In this document: one piece after another, positions 1 through 5,460 of the stretch | How positions within the stretch are numbered: position 1 is the stretch's first letter | Layout: each line of letters opens with the position of its first letter | Notes under the pieces: generated by a model | What the model was told of the DNA's origin: nothing | What the model saw: the letters and a program-made list of their open reading frames with translations, nothing else | Database searches by the model: none | Translations under genes and position numbers: made by a program | Origin: Pseudolabrys sp. | GTDB taxonomy: Bacteria; Pseudomonadota; Alphaproteobacteria; Rhizobiales; Xanthobacteraceae | Length of the DNA: 6,461 nucleotides | NCBI GenBank assembly: GCA_019246455.1 | Contig: JAFAQJ010000207.1 | Location: 1-6,461, forward strand | Direction: 5' to 3'

Positions 1-563
1 TCGATCGCCGGGGCTGGAGAAATGCATTCATCGAATGCTTCAGCGCCGATGCCGCCGAAGGCGCGACGGTGGTGATGGTCGGCGCGGGCGGGGCGGGAAG
101 GGCGGTCTCTTGCGCCTTGATGGACCTCGGCACCGCTTCGCTCATCATCCACGATCAAGATGCCAAGCGCGCCGACGCACTGCGACGCGATCTGGCCGGC
201 CACTTCGGGTCGGAGCGGGTTCGCATTTCGCAAGCTCTCGCGCGCGACGTCGCCACGGCTGAGGGTGTCGTGAATGCGACGCAGACCGGTATGCGCGGCT
301 TCCCAGGAAACCCCATTCCCACGTTATCGATGAACGATAAACAATGGGTCGCGGACGTCATTTACACGCCGATCGATACTGAATTCGTCAAGGCGGCTGC
401 TGCTAAAGGTTGCCGCACCATGAGTGGCGACGGGATGTGCGTGCATCAGGCTGTCGAAGCATTTCGCCAGTTCACTGGCGTGATGCCCGATGTGGCACGG
501 CTGCACCAGACGTTCGCGCGGGCGCTACGAGAGCGCGAAGCGGCTCTCGCCAAATCGGCCTGA
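1..563 (+). CDS. Quinate/shikimate dehydrogenase, C-terminal part (5' end outside window)
   Basis: This enzyme of the AroE/YdiB family catalyses NAD(P)-dependent interconversion of quinate or shikimate with 3-dehydroquinate or 3-dehydroshikimate in the cytoplasm. The reading frame is open from base 3, giving 186 residues; the family is usually 270-290, so about 100 N-terminal residues lie outside the window. The first visible residues, D-R-R-G-W, match the region of the catalytic Asp (motif N-x-D-x-x-G). The Rossmann glycine loop GAGGAGRAV is at visible residues 27-35, NATQTGM at 91-97, DVIYTPIDT at 118-126, and the substrate-side Gln of HQAVEAF at 149. After the second beta strand the sequence reads IIHDQD rather than the N-R-T of NADP-dependent AroE. 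The Asp (bases 153-155) suggests NAD preference, as in catabolic enzymes. QuiC starts 9 bases downstream, which supports a catabolic role. A biosynthetic AroE cannot be excluded without the N-terminus. Confidence 0.9.
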   Translation, partial: DRRGWRNAFIECFSADAAEGATVVMVGAGGAGRAVSCALMDLGTASLIIHDQDAKRADALRRDLAGHFGSERVRISQALARDVATAEGVVNATQTGMRGFPGNPIPTLSMNDKQWVADVIYTPIDTEFVKAAAAKGCRTMSGDGMCVHQAVEAFRQFTGVMPDVARLHQTFARALREREAALAKSA

Positions 564-570
564 GGAGGAG
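563..570 (+). promoter_or_regulatory. Shine-Dalgarno site of the QuiC gene overlapping the upstream stop
   Basis: The sequence AGGAGGAG begins at the last base of the dehydrogenase stop codon (TGA 561-563) and ends two bases before the ATG at 573. The GGAGG core at 564-568 is four bases from the start. This strong site fixes the start of the QuiC gene and indicates coupled translation of the two enzymes. Confidence 0.75.
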
Positions 571-572
571 CC

Positions 573-2459
573 ATGAAAACCTCTATTGCAACGGTTTGTC
601 TCAGCGGCGGCCTCAGCGAGAAACTTGAGGCTATCGCAGCGGCAGGTTTCCGTGGGGTCGAGATTTTCGAAAGCGATCTCCTGTCTTCAAACCGCACGCC
701 AGCTGACGTCGCCAAGGAAGTCACGGACCTTGGCTTGAAGGTCGTGACCTTCCAGCCGTTTCGCGATTTCGAGGGCATGCCGGAGCCACAGCGTTCGCGC
801 ACCTTCGATCGCGCCGAGCGCAAGTTCGACATCATGCAACAGCTCGGCTGCGATCTCCTGATGGTCTGCAGCAACGTGTCGCCGGATTCGCTTGGCGGGG
901 TCGATCGCGCCGCTGCTGATTTCCACGAGCTCGGGGAGCGCGCGAAGAAACGCGGCCTGTGCACGGGTTTCGAGGCGCTGGCTTGGGGCCGGCACGTCAA
1001 CGATTATCGCGATGCTTGGGAAGTGGTGCGACGCGCCAATCATCCGTCGGTCGGGCTAGTGCTGGATACATTTCATATCTATGCGCGCAAGACGGACTTG
1101 AGCGCCATGCGCTCGATTCCGGGGGATCGTATTGCATTGGTTCAGCTTGCTGATGCGCCGTGGCTCGACATGGATGTGCTGTCCTGGAGCCGGCATTACC
1201 GCTGCTTCCCCGGGCAAGGCGACATGCCGATCGTCGATTTCATGACGGTACTGCGCGAGACCGGCTATGACGGCGAAATATCGTTGGAGATTTTCAACGA
1301 TCAGTTTCGCGCCGGGTCGCCACGGCTGGTTGCGATCGACGGGCAACGCTCGCTTGTCTATCTGATGGACCAGTTGCGGCTCAAGACCGGCGTGGCAGCG
1401 AAAGGCTTTCCCGCGTTACCGCCGCGATCGCGCTGCCAAGGCGTCGAATTCGTTGAATTTGCCGTCGACGACACGACGGCTGGTGAGCTTGCGGGGCTTT
1501 TTGCCGGGCTGGGCTTTCGTAATGCTGGACAACACAAATCAAAGGCGGTGACGCGCTGGACTCAAGGCGCGATCAATCTTGTGATCAACAAGGAAAAAGA
1601 AGGGTTCGCTCACGCGCACTACATCACCCACGGACCTTCGGTTTGCGCTATCGGGCTCAAGGTCGACAGCGCATCGCAAACGCTGGATCGGGCGGAGAAA
1701 TTGTATGACACGCCATTCCGCCAGAGCGTCGGTCCCGGCGAGCTTGAAATCCCGGCGGTACGCGGGATGGGCGGAAGCCTGCTGTATTTCCTCGACGCAT
1801 CAAGCCGGCTCGGCAAGGTCTGGGACCTTGAATTCGAAGCGGTCAATCCCGGCGGCGAGGCATCATCGGGGTTGACGGTCGTCGATCATATTTCGCAATC
1901 GACGTATTACGAAGACATGTTGTCCTGGTTGTTGTTCTACACGTCGCTGCTCGACGTGCGCAAAACGCCGCAGCTCGATATCACCGATCCGGGTGGCATC
2001 GTGCGCAGCCAAGTGGCAGAGACAACCGATGGCGCGCTGCGAATTGCCCTGAATGCTTCGCAAAGCCATCGGACTCAATCTTCTCGCTTCTTGACGGAGT
2101 ATTTCGGTTCCGGCGTGCAACACATCGCGTTGCAAACCGACAACATTGTTGCAACGGCGATGGCATTGAAAGCAAACGGCATCGACACGCTAGCGATTCC
2201 TGAAAACTACTATGACGACCTCGAAGTCCGCGTCGATCTGCCGGCCGAGCGGCTAAAGGTGCTCAAGGCCAACAACATTCTCTACGACCGCGACGAGAAT
2301 GGCGAATATTTCCAGCTCTATACGCGGAGCTTCAAAGATCTGTTCTTCTTCGAGATTGTCGAGCGTCGGGGCTACAAGGGCTTTGGCGCCACTAATGCGC
2401 CTATCCGACTCAACGCGCAGTCTCGATGGGCCGAAGACCACACGGCACCGGACCTGTAG
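573..2459 (+). CDS. quiC: 3-Dehydroshikimate dehydratase fused to an HPPD-like domain (QuiC type)
   Basis: The protein is predicted to dehydrate 3-dehydroshikimate to protocatechuate, the step that feeds quinate and shikimate into the beta-ketoadipate pathway. Its 628 residues form two modules. Residues 1-275 are a sugar-phosphate-isomerase/AP-endonuclease-2 TIM barrel with the expected metal ligands E134 (GFEALAWG), D165 (VLDTFHI), Q191 (VQLADAP) and E239 (SLEIF). These positions agree with those I recall for Pseudomonas putida QuiC1. Residues about 288-600 form two VOC repeats resembling 4-hydroxyphenylpyruvate dioxygenase. They contain a facial triad candidate of H439 (VVDHIS), H517 (VQHIAL) and E594 (FFFEIVERRG), followed by the GFG motif near 603-605. 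Length and architecture match the fused bacterial class, often annotated as bifunctional isomerase/HPPD. It is the middle gene of the operon, with a strong ribosome site and only 3 bases to the next gene. The dehydratase role is well supported; what the C-terminal module does is open. Confidence 0.93.
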   Translation: MKTSIATVCLSGGLSEKLEAIAAAGFRGVEIFESDLLSSNRTPADVAKEVTDLGLKVVTFQPFRDFEGMPEPQRSRTFDRAERKFDIMQQLGCDLLMVCSNVSPDSLGGVDRAAADFHELGERAKKRGLCTGFEALAWGRHVNDYRDAWEVVRRANHPSVGLVLDTFHIYARKTDLSAMRSIPGDRIALVQLADAPWLDMDVLSWSRHYRCFPGQGDMPIVDFMTVLRETGYDGEISLEIFNDQFRAGSPRLVAIDGQRSLVYLMDQLRLKTGVAAKGFPALPPRSRCQGVEFVEFAVDDTTAGELAGLFAGLGFRNAGQHKSKAVTRWTQGAINLVINKEKEGFAHAHYITHGPSVCAIGLKVDSASQTLDRAEKLYDTPFRQSVGPGELEIPAVRGMGGSLLYFLDASSRLGKVWDLEFEAVNPGGEASSGLTVVDHISQSTYYEDMLSWLLFYTSLLDVRKTPQLDITDPGGIVRSQVAETTDGALRIALNASQSHRTQSSRFLTEYFGSGVQHIALQTDNIVATAMALKANGIDTLAIPENYYDDLEVRVDLPAERLKVLKANNILYDRDENGEYFQLYTRSFKDLFFFEIVERRGYKGFGATNAPIRLNAQSRWAEDHTAPDL

Positions 2460-2462
2460 ACG

Positions 2463-3500
2463 ATGGCGCTCAATTTGGCAGTCGCCGGCGCTGGCGCGAT
2501 GGGCCAACGCCATATCGATTTTATCGCGCGCAGTGATGAATGCAGATTATCCGCTATCGTCGATCCATCGCCGGCGGCGAAAGCGATGGCCGCCAAGGCC
2601 AATGTTCCCCTCATGAGTACGCTGGACGATCTGTTTACCAAGGCGCGGCCTGACGGGGTGATCCTAGCAACGCCAAACCAACTCCACGCCGAGCAGGCGC
2701 TCGCCTGCATTGCTGCCAGGGTCCCGGTGCTCGTCGAGAAGCCGATCGCCGATACAATCGATGCGGCGGAACGGGTTGTTCGCGCGGCGGAGGCGTCCGG
2801 TGCGGCGGTATTGACAGGGCATCACCGTCAGCACAATCCGCTGATGACAAAGGCCGTCGAAATCGTGCGCGGCGGCCGGCTCGGCCGCATCGTTGCGGCG
2901 GTCGGCACCGCGATGTTTTGCAAGCCCGACAGCTACTACGAAGAGGGGCCGTGGCGACGCAAGGTGGGTGGCGGCCCGATCCTGATCAACCTGATTCATG
3001 AGATCGGAAACCTGCGTGCGTTGTGCGGTGAGATTTCGGCTGTTCAAGCCATTGCTTCCAACGCGATTCGCGCTTTTGCAGTGGAGGATACGGTCGCGAT
3101 CAATCTGCAGTTCGAAAGCGGCGCGCTGGGTACTTTCATGTTGTCGGATACCGCAGCGTCCGCTCGGAGTTGGGAACTGACGGCGCAAGAAGACCAGAAT
3201 TACCCGGCTAACACCGATGAGGATTGCTACGTCGTCGTCGGGACGCGCGGCTCACTCGCCATTCCGACGATGCGGGTAAAAACTTACTTGAACGAAAGTT
3301 CGTGGTGGCAGCCGTTCGCGGCTGAGGTTGTCGCTGTCCCGCGTGTCGATCCATGGAAGCGACAGCTTGTTAATTTCTGCGCCGCGATCTGCGGTGACGC
3401 GAAGCCGGTCGTGACGGCGCGCGACGGGCTGCAAAACTTGCGTGTGATTGACGCCATCAAGCGTGCGGCACGGATCGGCGGCCGGGTGGCCATCGCGTGA
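2463..3500 (+). CDS. Gfo/Idh/MocA family oxidoreductase
   Basis: This is a predicted cytoplasmic NAD(P)-dependent dehydrogenase for a sugar, cyclitol or related polyol; the substrate cannot be read from sequence. The 345 residues fit the family. The N-terminal Rossmann fold has the nucleotide loop GAGAMGQRH at 9-17 and VDP at 33-35 ending the second strand. The family catalytic motif EKP is at 92-94. The C-terminal alpha/beta domain carries GGGPILINLIHEIGNLR at 169-185, with H179 as the usual catalytic histidine. The Asp commonly found four residues before that His is Ile (I175) here, a variant I associate with a subset of the family. The ATG lies 3 bases after the QuiC stop without an obvious ribosome site, so translational coupling is likely. 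Placement in a quinate/shikimate operon suggests it acts on a related hydroxylated cyclic acid, for example as a further entry dehydrogenase; this is inference. A short GC hairpin (3505-3517) follows the stop. Confidence 0.92.
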   Translation: MALNLAVAGAGAMGQRHIDFIARSDECRLSAIVDPSPAAKAMAAKANVPLMSTLDDLFTKARPDGVILATPNQLHAEQALACIAARVPVLVEKPIADTIDAAERVVRAAEASGAAVLTGHHRQHNPLMTKAVEIVRGGRLGRIVAAVGTAMFCKPDSYYEEGPWRRKVGGGPILINLIHEIGNLRALCGEISAVQAIASNAIRAFAVEDTVAINLQFESGALGTFMLSDTAASARSWELTAQEDQNYPANTDEDCYVVVGTRGSLAIPTMRVKTYLNESSWWQPFAAEVVAVPRVDPWKRQLVNFCAAICGDAKPVVTARDGLQNLRVIDAIKRAARIGGRVAIA

Positions 3501-3575
3501 CGATCGCGGAGACCGCGTTTCGTTCGAAAATCAAAGCGAAAATCGGAGGTTCCATTGGCGGAACGGCGCCGGGAA

Positions 3576-3593
3576 GTCATGCGTTGACATGAC
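3576..3593. repeat. Inverted repeat GTCATG-N6-CATGAC overlapping a TTGACA box
   Basis: Two perfect 6-base arms (3576-3581 and 3588-3593) are separated by 6 bases. The TTGACA hexamer at 3584-3589 overlaps the right arm and resembles a sigma-70 -35 element. It is followed by no convincing -10 box at the expected distance. The site could be an operator for the small secreted-protein gene, but a chance occurrence is possible at this length. Confidence 0.25.
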
Positions 3594-3631
3594 TGACCAT
3601 GGCCAAACGCAAGGCCAGCGGGAAATGAAAT

Positions 3632-3638
3632 AAGGAGG
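3632..3638 (+). promoter_or_regulatory. Strong Shine-Dalgarno site of the small secreted protein
   Basis: AAGGAGG is five bases upstream of the ATG at 3644. It is a near-perfect anti-16S match, confirming that this short ORF is translated from that start and probably at a good rate. Confidence 0.8.
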
Positions 3639-3643
3639 CTCAA

Positions 3644-3931
3644 ATGAGAAAAATTGCATTCGGTCTGATCGCTGCGGCCGGTTTGGCATTCGCAGCGCCG
3701 GCTAGTGCCCAAGGCGTTTACGTTGGAGCAGGGCCGGTAGGCGTCGGCGTGGGCGTCGCGCCTTACCCCTACTATGACAGCTATGCCTATGCGCCAGGCC
3801 CGTATGCCTACGACTATGACTACGCGCCGGCTTACACGACTTGGCGGGCCCACCGAGCGCACCATTCATGGAACCGATGTGGCGACGACCTCGGTTACGG
3901 TCGTGTCAATCGAGGCAGCTGCGACCGGTAA
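3644..3931 (+). CDS. Small exported Tyr/Gly-rich protein of unknown function
   Basis: This 95-residue protein has a clear Sec signal peptide: the charged start MRK, a hydrophobic core at about 4-18, and an AXA site (ASA, residues 20-22) predicting cleavage before Q23. The mature part of about 73 residues begins with a Gly/Val alternation (GVYVGAGPVGVGVGV). A Tyr/Ala/Pro/Asp stretch follows at 40-64 (PYPYYDSYAYAPG, YDYDYAPAY). It ends in a basic, His-containing tail with only two cysteines, C79 and C93, which could form one disulfide in the periplasm. The composition resembles small secreted proteins common in Bradyrhizobium relatives, for which I know no assigned function. The strong ribosome site supports real expression. 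The 143-base gap and weak hairpin after the oxidoreductase suggest its own promoter. It converges with the PheC-like gene across a terminator hairpin. Confidence 0.85.
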   Translation: MRKIAFGLIAAAGLAFAAPASAQGVYVGAGPVGVGVGVAPYPYYDSYAYAPGPYAYDYDYAPAYTTWRAHRAHHSWNRCGDDLGYGRVNRGSCDR

Positions 3932-3959
3932 TAGTAAGTCGTAGAACTGTGATCAGTAA

Positions 3960-3987
3960 GCCGGGCGCGGGTAACTCCGCGCCCGGC
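3960..3987. terminator. GC-rich hairpin between convergent genes, probable shared terminator
   Basis: A perfect 11-base-pair stem (3960-3970 with 3977-3987, left arm GCCGGGCGCGG) closes a 6-base loop, GTAACT. It lies 28 bases beyond the small-protein stop and 27 bases beyond the stop of the opposing minus-strand gene. The flanking T runs are short (CTT on the plus side), so intrinsic termination strength is uncertain. Position and stem quality favour a bidirectional terminator. Confidence 0.8.
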
Positions 3988-4014
3988 CTTGCATTCCGCG
4001 ATTAGCGGCGGTGA

Positions 4015-4821
4015 TCAGCCGAAATATTTTGAATACATTGCCTGATACGCGCCATTTTCCCGGATGATGTGGAGCCATTGATCCACGAACAACTTGAAAG
4101 CAGCGTCACGGGGGAGCAGGTACGCCTTTTCGGCAAAATCAAACGGCTTATCCGGATGCACCGAGCACAACTCCGGGTGCAATTTTTGCTGATACAGTGT
4201 TTCCGATGAGTCCGTCATCATCAGGTCAGCATCGCCCTTGATGATCTCGTTAAATATCGTGTTGTTGTCAGGATAAACCCGAATGTCCGCGGCCTTGACG
4301 TTGGCACGAGCGAATCGTTCGTTGGTGCCGCCGGGGTTGACGACAATTTTTACTCCCGGTTTGTCGATCTGCTCCAGAGTCGCGAACTTGTCCTTGTTCG
4401 TGCATAACGTGATCGGGGTCTTGCCTTCGCGCATCATCGCGGTCGAAAAGTAGGCCTTTTTGGCGCGGTCGAGCGTAATCGAGATACCGCCAACGCCCAT
4501 GTCGAATGCGCCGGCTTCGTAATCCTTCATCAAATTGGACCAACTGGTTTTGACGAATTCCACTTTGACGCCGAGCGCCTGACCGAGTGCTTCGGCCATA
4601 TCGGCGTCAAATCCTTCAAACTTCCCTGTCGCCTGGTCGTAATAGCCAAACGGCTTGTAGTCGCCGGGCATGCCGACTTTAAGGACACCTTTGGTAACAA
4701 TTTCGTCGAGCTTGGTTGGGGCAGCGGTCTGGGCCAGCGCAGGCATCGTGCACAGCCGGCCGGTCGGATCGACCAGCAGCGTAAGGGCAATGATGATGCC
4801 GAGAACAAGTCTGCGATTCAC
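4015..4821 (-). CDS. pheC: Periplasmic cyclohexadienyl dehydratase (PheC-like) with substrate-binding-protein fold
   Basis: The predicted activity is dehydration and decarboxylation of prephenate to phenylpyruvate, and of arogenate to phenylalanine, in the periplasm. The 268 residues start with a signal peptide (MNRR, hydrophobic core 5-17, cleavage near PALA-Q at 30/31). A type II periplasmic-binding fold follows. Blocks I recall from Pseudomonas aeruginosa PheC are present: GDYKPF (53-58), TSWSNLM (92-98), GKTPITLC (133-140), NPGGTNERFARAN (162-174), DLMMTD (199-204), LHPELCSVHP (214-223), PFDFAEKAYLLPRD (226-239) and VDQWLHI (246-252). E207, just after MMTD, aligns with the Glu I recall as the catalytic general acid (Glu173). 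The start is GTG with GGGGGAG four bases upstream. No ABC permease or ATPase gene is adjacent, which also favours an enzyme over a transport receptor. Automated annotation may call it an amino-acid ABC transporter substrate-binding protein. Confidence 0.87.
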   Translation of the reverse strand: MNRRLVLGIIIALTLLVDPTGRLCTMPALAQTAAPTKLDEIVTKGVLKVGMPGDYKPFGYYDQATGKFEGFDADMAEALGQALGVKVEFVKTSWSNLMKDYEAGAFDMGVGGISITLDRAKKAYFSTAMMREGKTPITLCTNKDKFATLEQIDKPGVKIVVNPGGTNERFARANVKAADIRVYPDNNTIFNEIIKGDADLMMTDSSETLYQQKLHPELCSVHPDKPFDFAEKAYLLPRDAAFKLFVDQWLHIIRENGAYQAMYSKYFG

Positions 4822-4825
4822 TTTA

Positions 4826-4832
4826 CTCCCCC
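4826..4832 (-). promoter_or_regulatory. Ribosome binding site of the PheC-like gene
   Basis: On the minus strand GGGGGAG is followed by TAAA and the GTG start (4819-4821). The site decides for this GTG over the internal ATG at codon 26, which would remove most of the signal peptide. Confidence 0.65.
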
Positions 4833-4886
4833 TGGCTATTTTGATGATTGCGAAGACTAGGGCATTAGCCTCTCATTATCCAGCAA

Positions 4887-5105
4887 CTAGGCCTTGCGCT
4901 TCTTGATGTGGCCATGGCGATCGTGCCGCGTGTAGACCGCCTCGCGGTCATCGCCTCGTCGCAGGTCGTGCCTGATAAGTTCTTCCATGCTTTCCGTGGT
5001 GTTCGATGTCGCATTGAGCTTCTTCCCGGCGACCAAAACGGTTGGTCCGATTGCAGGCTTCTTTGATCCGAAGAGCAATGGCCCGGTCGCATTCGCGCAA
5101 CTCAC
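4887..5105 (-). CDS. Possible small hypothetical protein (72 aa)
   Basis: I do not recognise this ORF. From a GTG at 5103-5105 it encodes 72 residues ending in a basic, His-rich tail (RHDRHGHIKKRKA). There is no signal peptide, membrane segment or known motif. About 70 percent of codons end in G or C, similar to the neighbouring genes, which favours coding. Against it are the lack of a clear ribosome site and the non-ATG start. An internal ATG at codon 40 (4986-4988) would give only 33 residues. The frame is open for a further 40 or so bases upstream. It reads in the same direction as the PheC-like gene and stops 65 bases before that gene's start, so it could be its leader cistron. A competing plus-strand ORF (4987-5244) overlaps it and looks less protein-like. 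Confidence 0.35.
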   Translation of the reverse strand: MSCANATGPLLFGSKKPAIGPTVLVAGKKLNATSNTTESMEELIRHDLRRGDDREAVYTRHDRHGHIKKRKA

Positions 5106-5229
5106 CGGCGAGATGCCCGCGAGAAGCGGCGGTGTCGCGGCACTTCAGGACTTCGTGCCTTCGACGTTCTCTCGGTCGCGGTGCGGTAACGACCCGCTTG
5201 GTCCAGGCGCTCTTGCTGGATCAAAGAAA

Positions 5230-5307
5230 TGGTGGGCGCTGTAGGAATTGAACCCATGGCATCTCCCGCGTGGAGGGAAAGACCGTACCCGTCAGGTCAA
5301 TGGCTTA
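5230..5307 (-). pseudogene. Degenerate tRNA-Val(CAC)-like sequence
   Basis: Read on the minus strand, the 3' end is a standard tRNA tail: CCA (5230-5232), discriminator A, and acceptor strand AGCGCCC (5234-5240). The T arm has loop TTCAATT (5246-5252) and a stem that pairs at four of five positions. A 5-base variable region follows. The anticodon stem TTCCC/GGGAG pairs fully (one G-T) around a 7-base loop TCCACGC, placing CAC at the anticodon. The D stem GACC/GGTC (5295-5298 and 5281-5284) is perfect. G15 and C48 can pair. Defects are an unpaired 5' acceptor strand (TAAGCCA at 5301-5307), C instead of the universal T33, and loss of A14, A21 and a purine at 26. The 3' half resembles alphaproteobacterial tRNA-Val, so a decayed tRNA copy is the best reading. 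Confidence 0.5.
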
Positions 5308-5427
5308 GATAACGGTGGTGGTTCGTTTCCACTTGTTCTCCACTGCGGGGTTTGATCTGATGCTCCGGTGCGTACGCGCAAGGCATCGCAACGCTTTTCC
5401 CTCGAATTGTGTGTCGTTTCAGCTTGG

Positions 5428-5460
5428 ATGACTGTAGCGTAGCGCTGGGAACGCAGTCAT
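5428..5460 (+). promoter_or_regulatory. Hairpin overlapping the start codon of the Bug receptor gene
   Basis: Arms ATGACTG (5428-5434) and CAGTCAT (5454-5460) are perfectly complementary. The right arm includes the A and T of the ATG at 5459. A 3-base bulge (TAG) leads to a further CGT/ACG helix (5438-5440 with 5451-5453). The only candidate ribosome site, GGGA (5447-5450), falls in the 10-base loop. The fold could limit initiation of the receptor gene. Pairing is seen directly; regulation is inference. Confidence 0.35.

Larger units (their letters stand above)
4822..5458. other. 637-base intergenic region with no confident gene
   Basis: This gap separates the divergently read PheC-like gene and the Bug receptor gene. 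It contains one possible short minus-strand ORF (4887-5105), a tRNA-like relic (5230-5307, minus) and a start-codon hairpin (5428-5460). Between 5308 and 5427 I see no ORF, convincing promoter or repeat. No transposase remnant or terminal inverted repeats were noticed. Promoters for both flanking genes should lie here, but no hexamer pair is good enough to mark. Confidence 0.5.

Noticed and set aside
446..1000. Minus-strand open frame of 184 codons
   Set aside because: It is antisense to the dehydrogenase and QuiC coding sequence, rich in Arg/Ser as expected for a shadow frame, and has no recognisable domain.
573..2459. Simple 4-hydroxyphenylpyruvate dioxygenase
   Set aside because: The HPPD-like part is only the C-terminal half. 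The N-terminal barrel with all four dehydratase metal ligands and the adjacent dehydrogenase gene point to QuiC.
3505..3520. Intrinsic terminator after the oxidoreductase gene
   Set aside because: The CGCGG-AGA-CCGCG stem is only five pairs with three T residues after it, too weak to call.
3525..3544. Direct repeat CGAAAATC at 12-base spacing
   Set aside because: There are only two 8-base copies, with no further units or associated element; chance is sufficient.
3284..3865. Minus-strand open frame of 193 codons
   Set aside because: It runs antisense through two well-supported genes and the gap between them; its Arg/Val-rich composition looks like a shadow of GC-rich coding DNA.
4987..5244. 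Plus-strand open frame of 85 codons in the intergenic region
   Set aside because: It overlaps the slightly better minus-strand candidate and runs into the tRNA-like sequence. It has no ribosome site and no recognisable motif.
5230..5307. Acceptor piece of a split alphaproteobacterial tmRNA
   Set aside because: A complete D arm and anticodon arm at standard tRNA spacing are present, which tmRNA acceptor pieces lack, and no tag-coding segment is seen.
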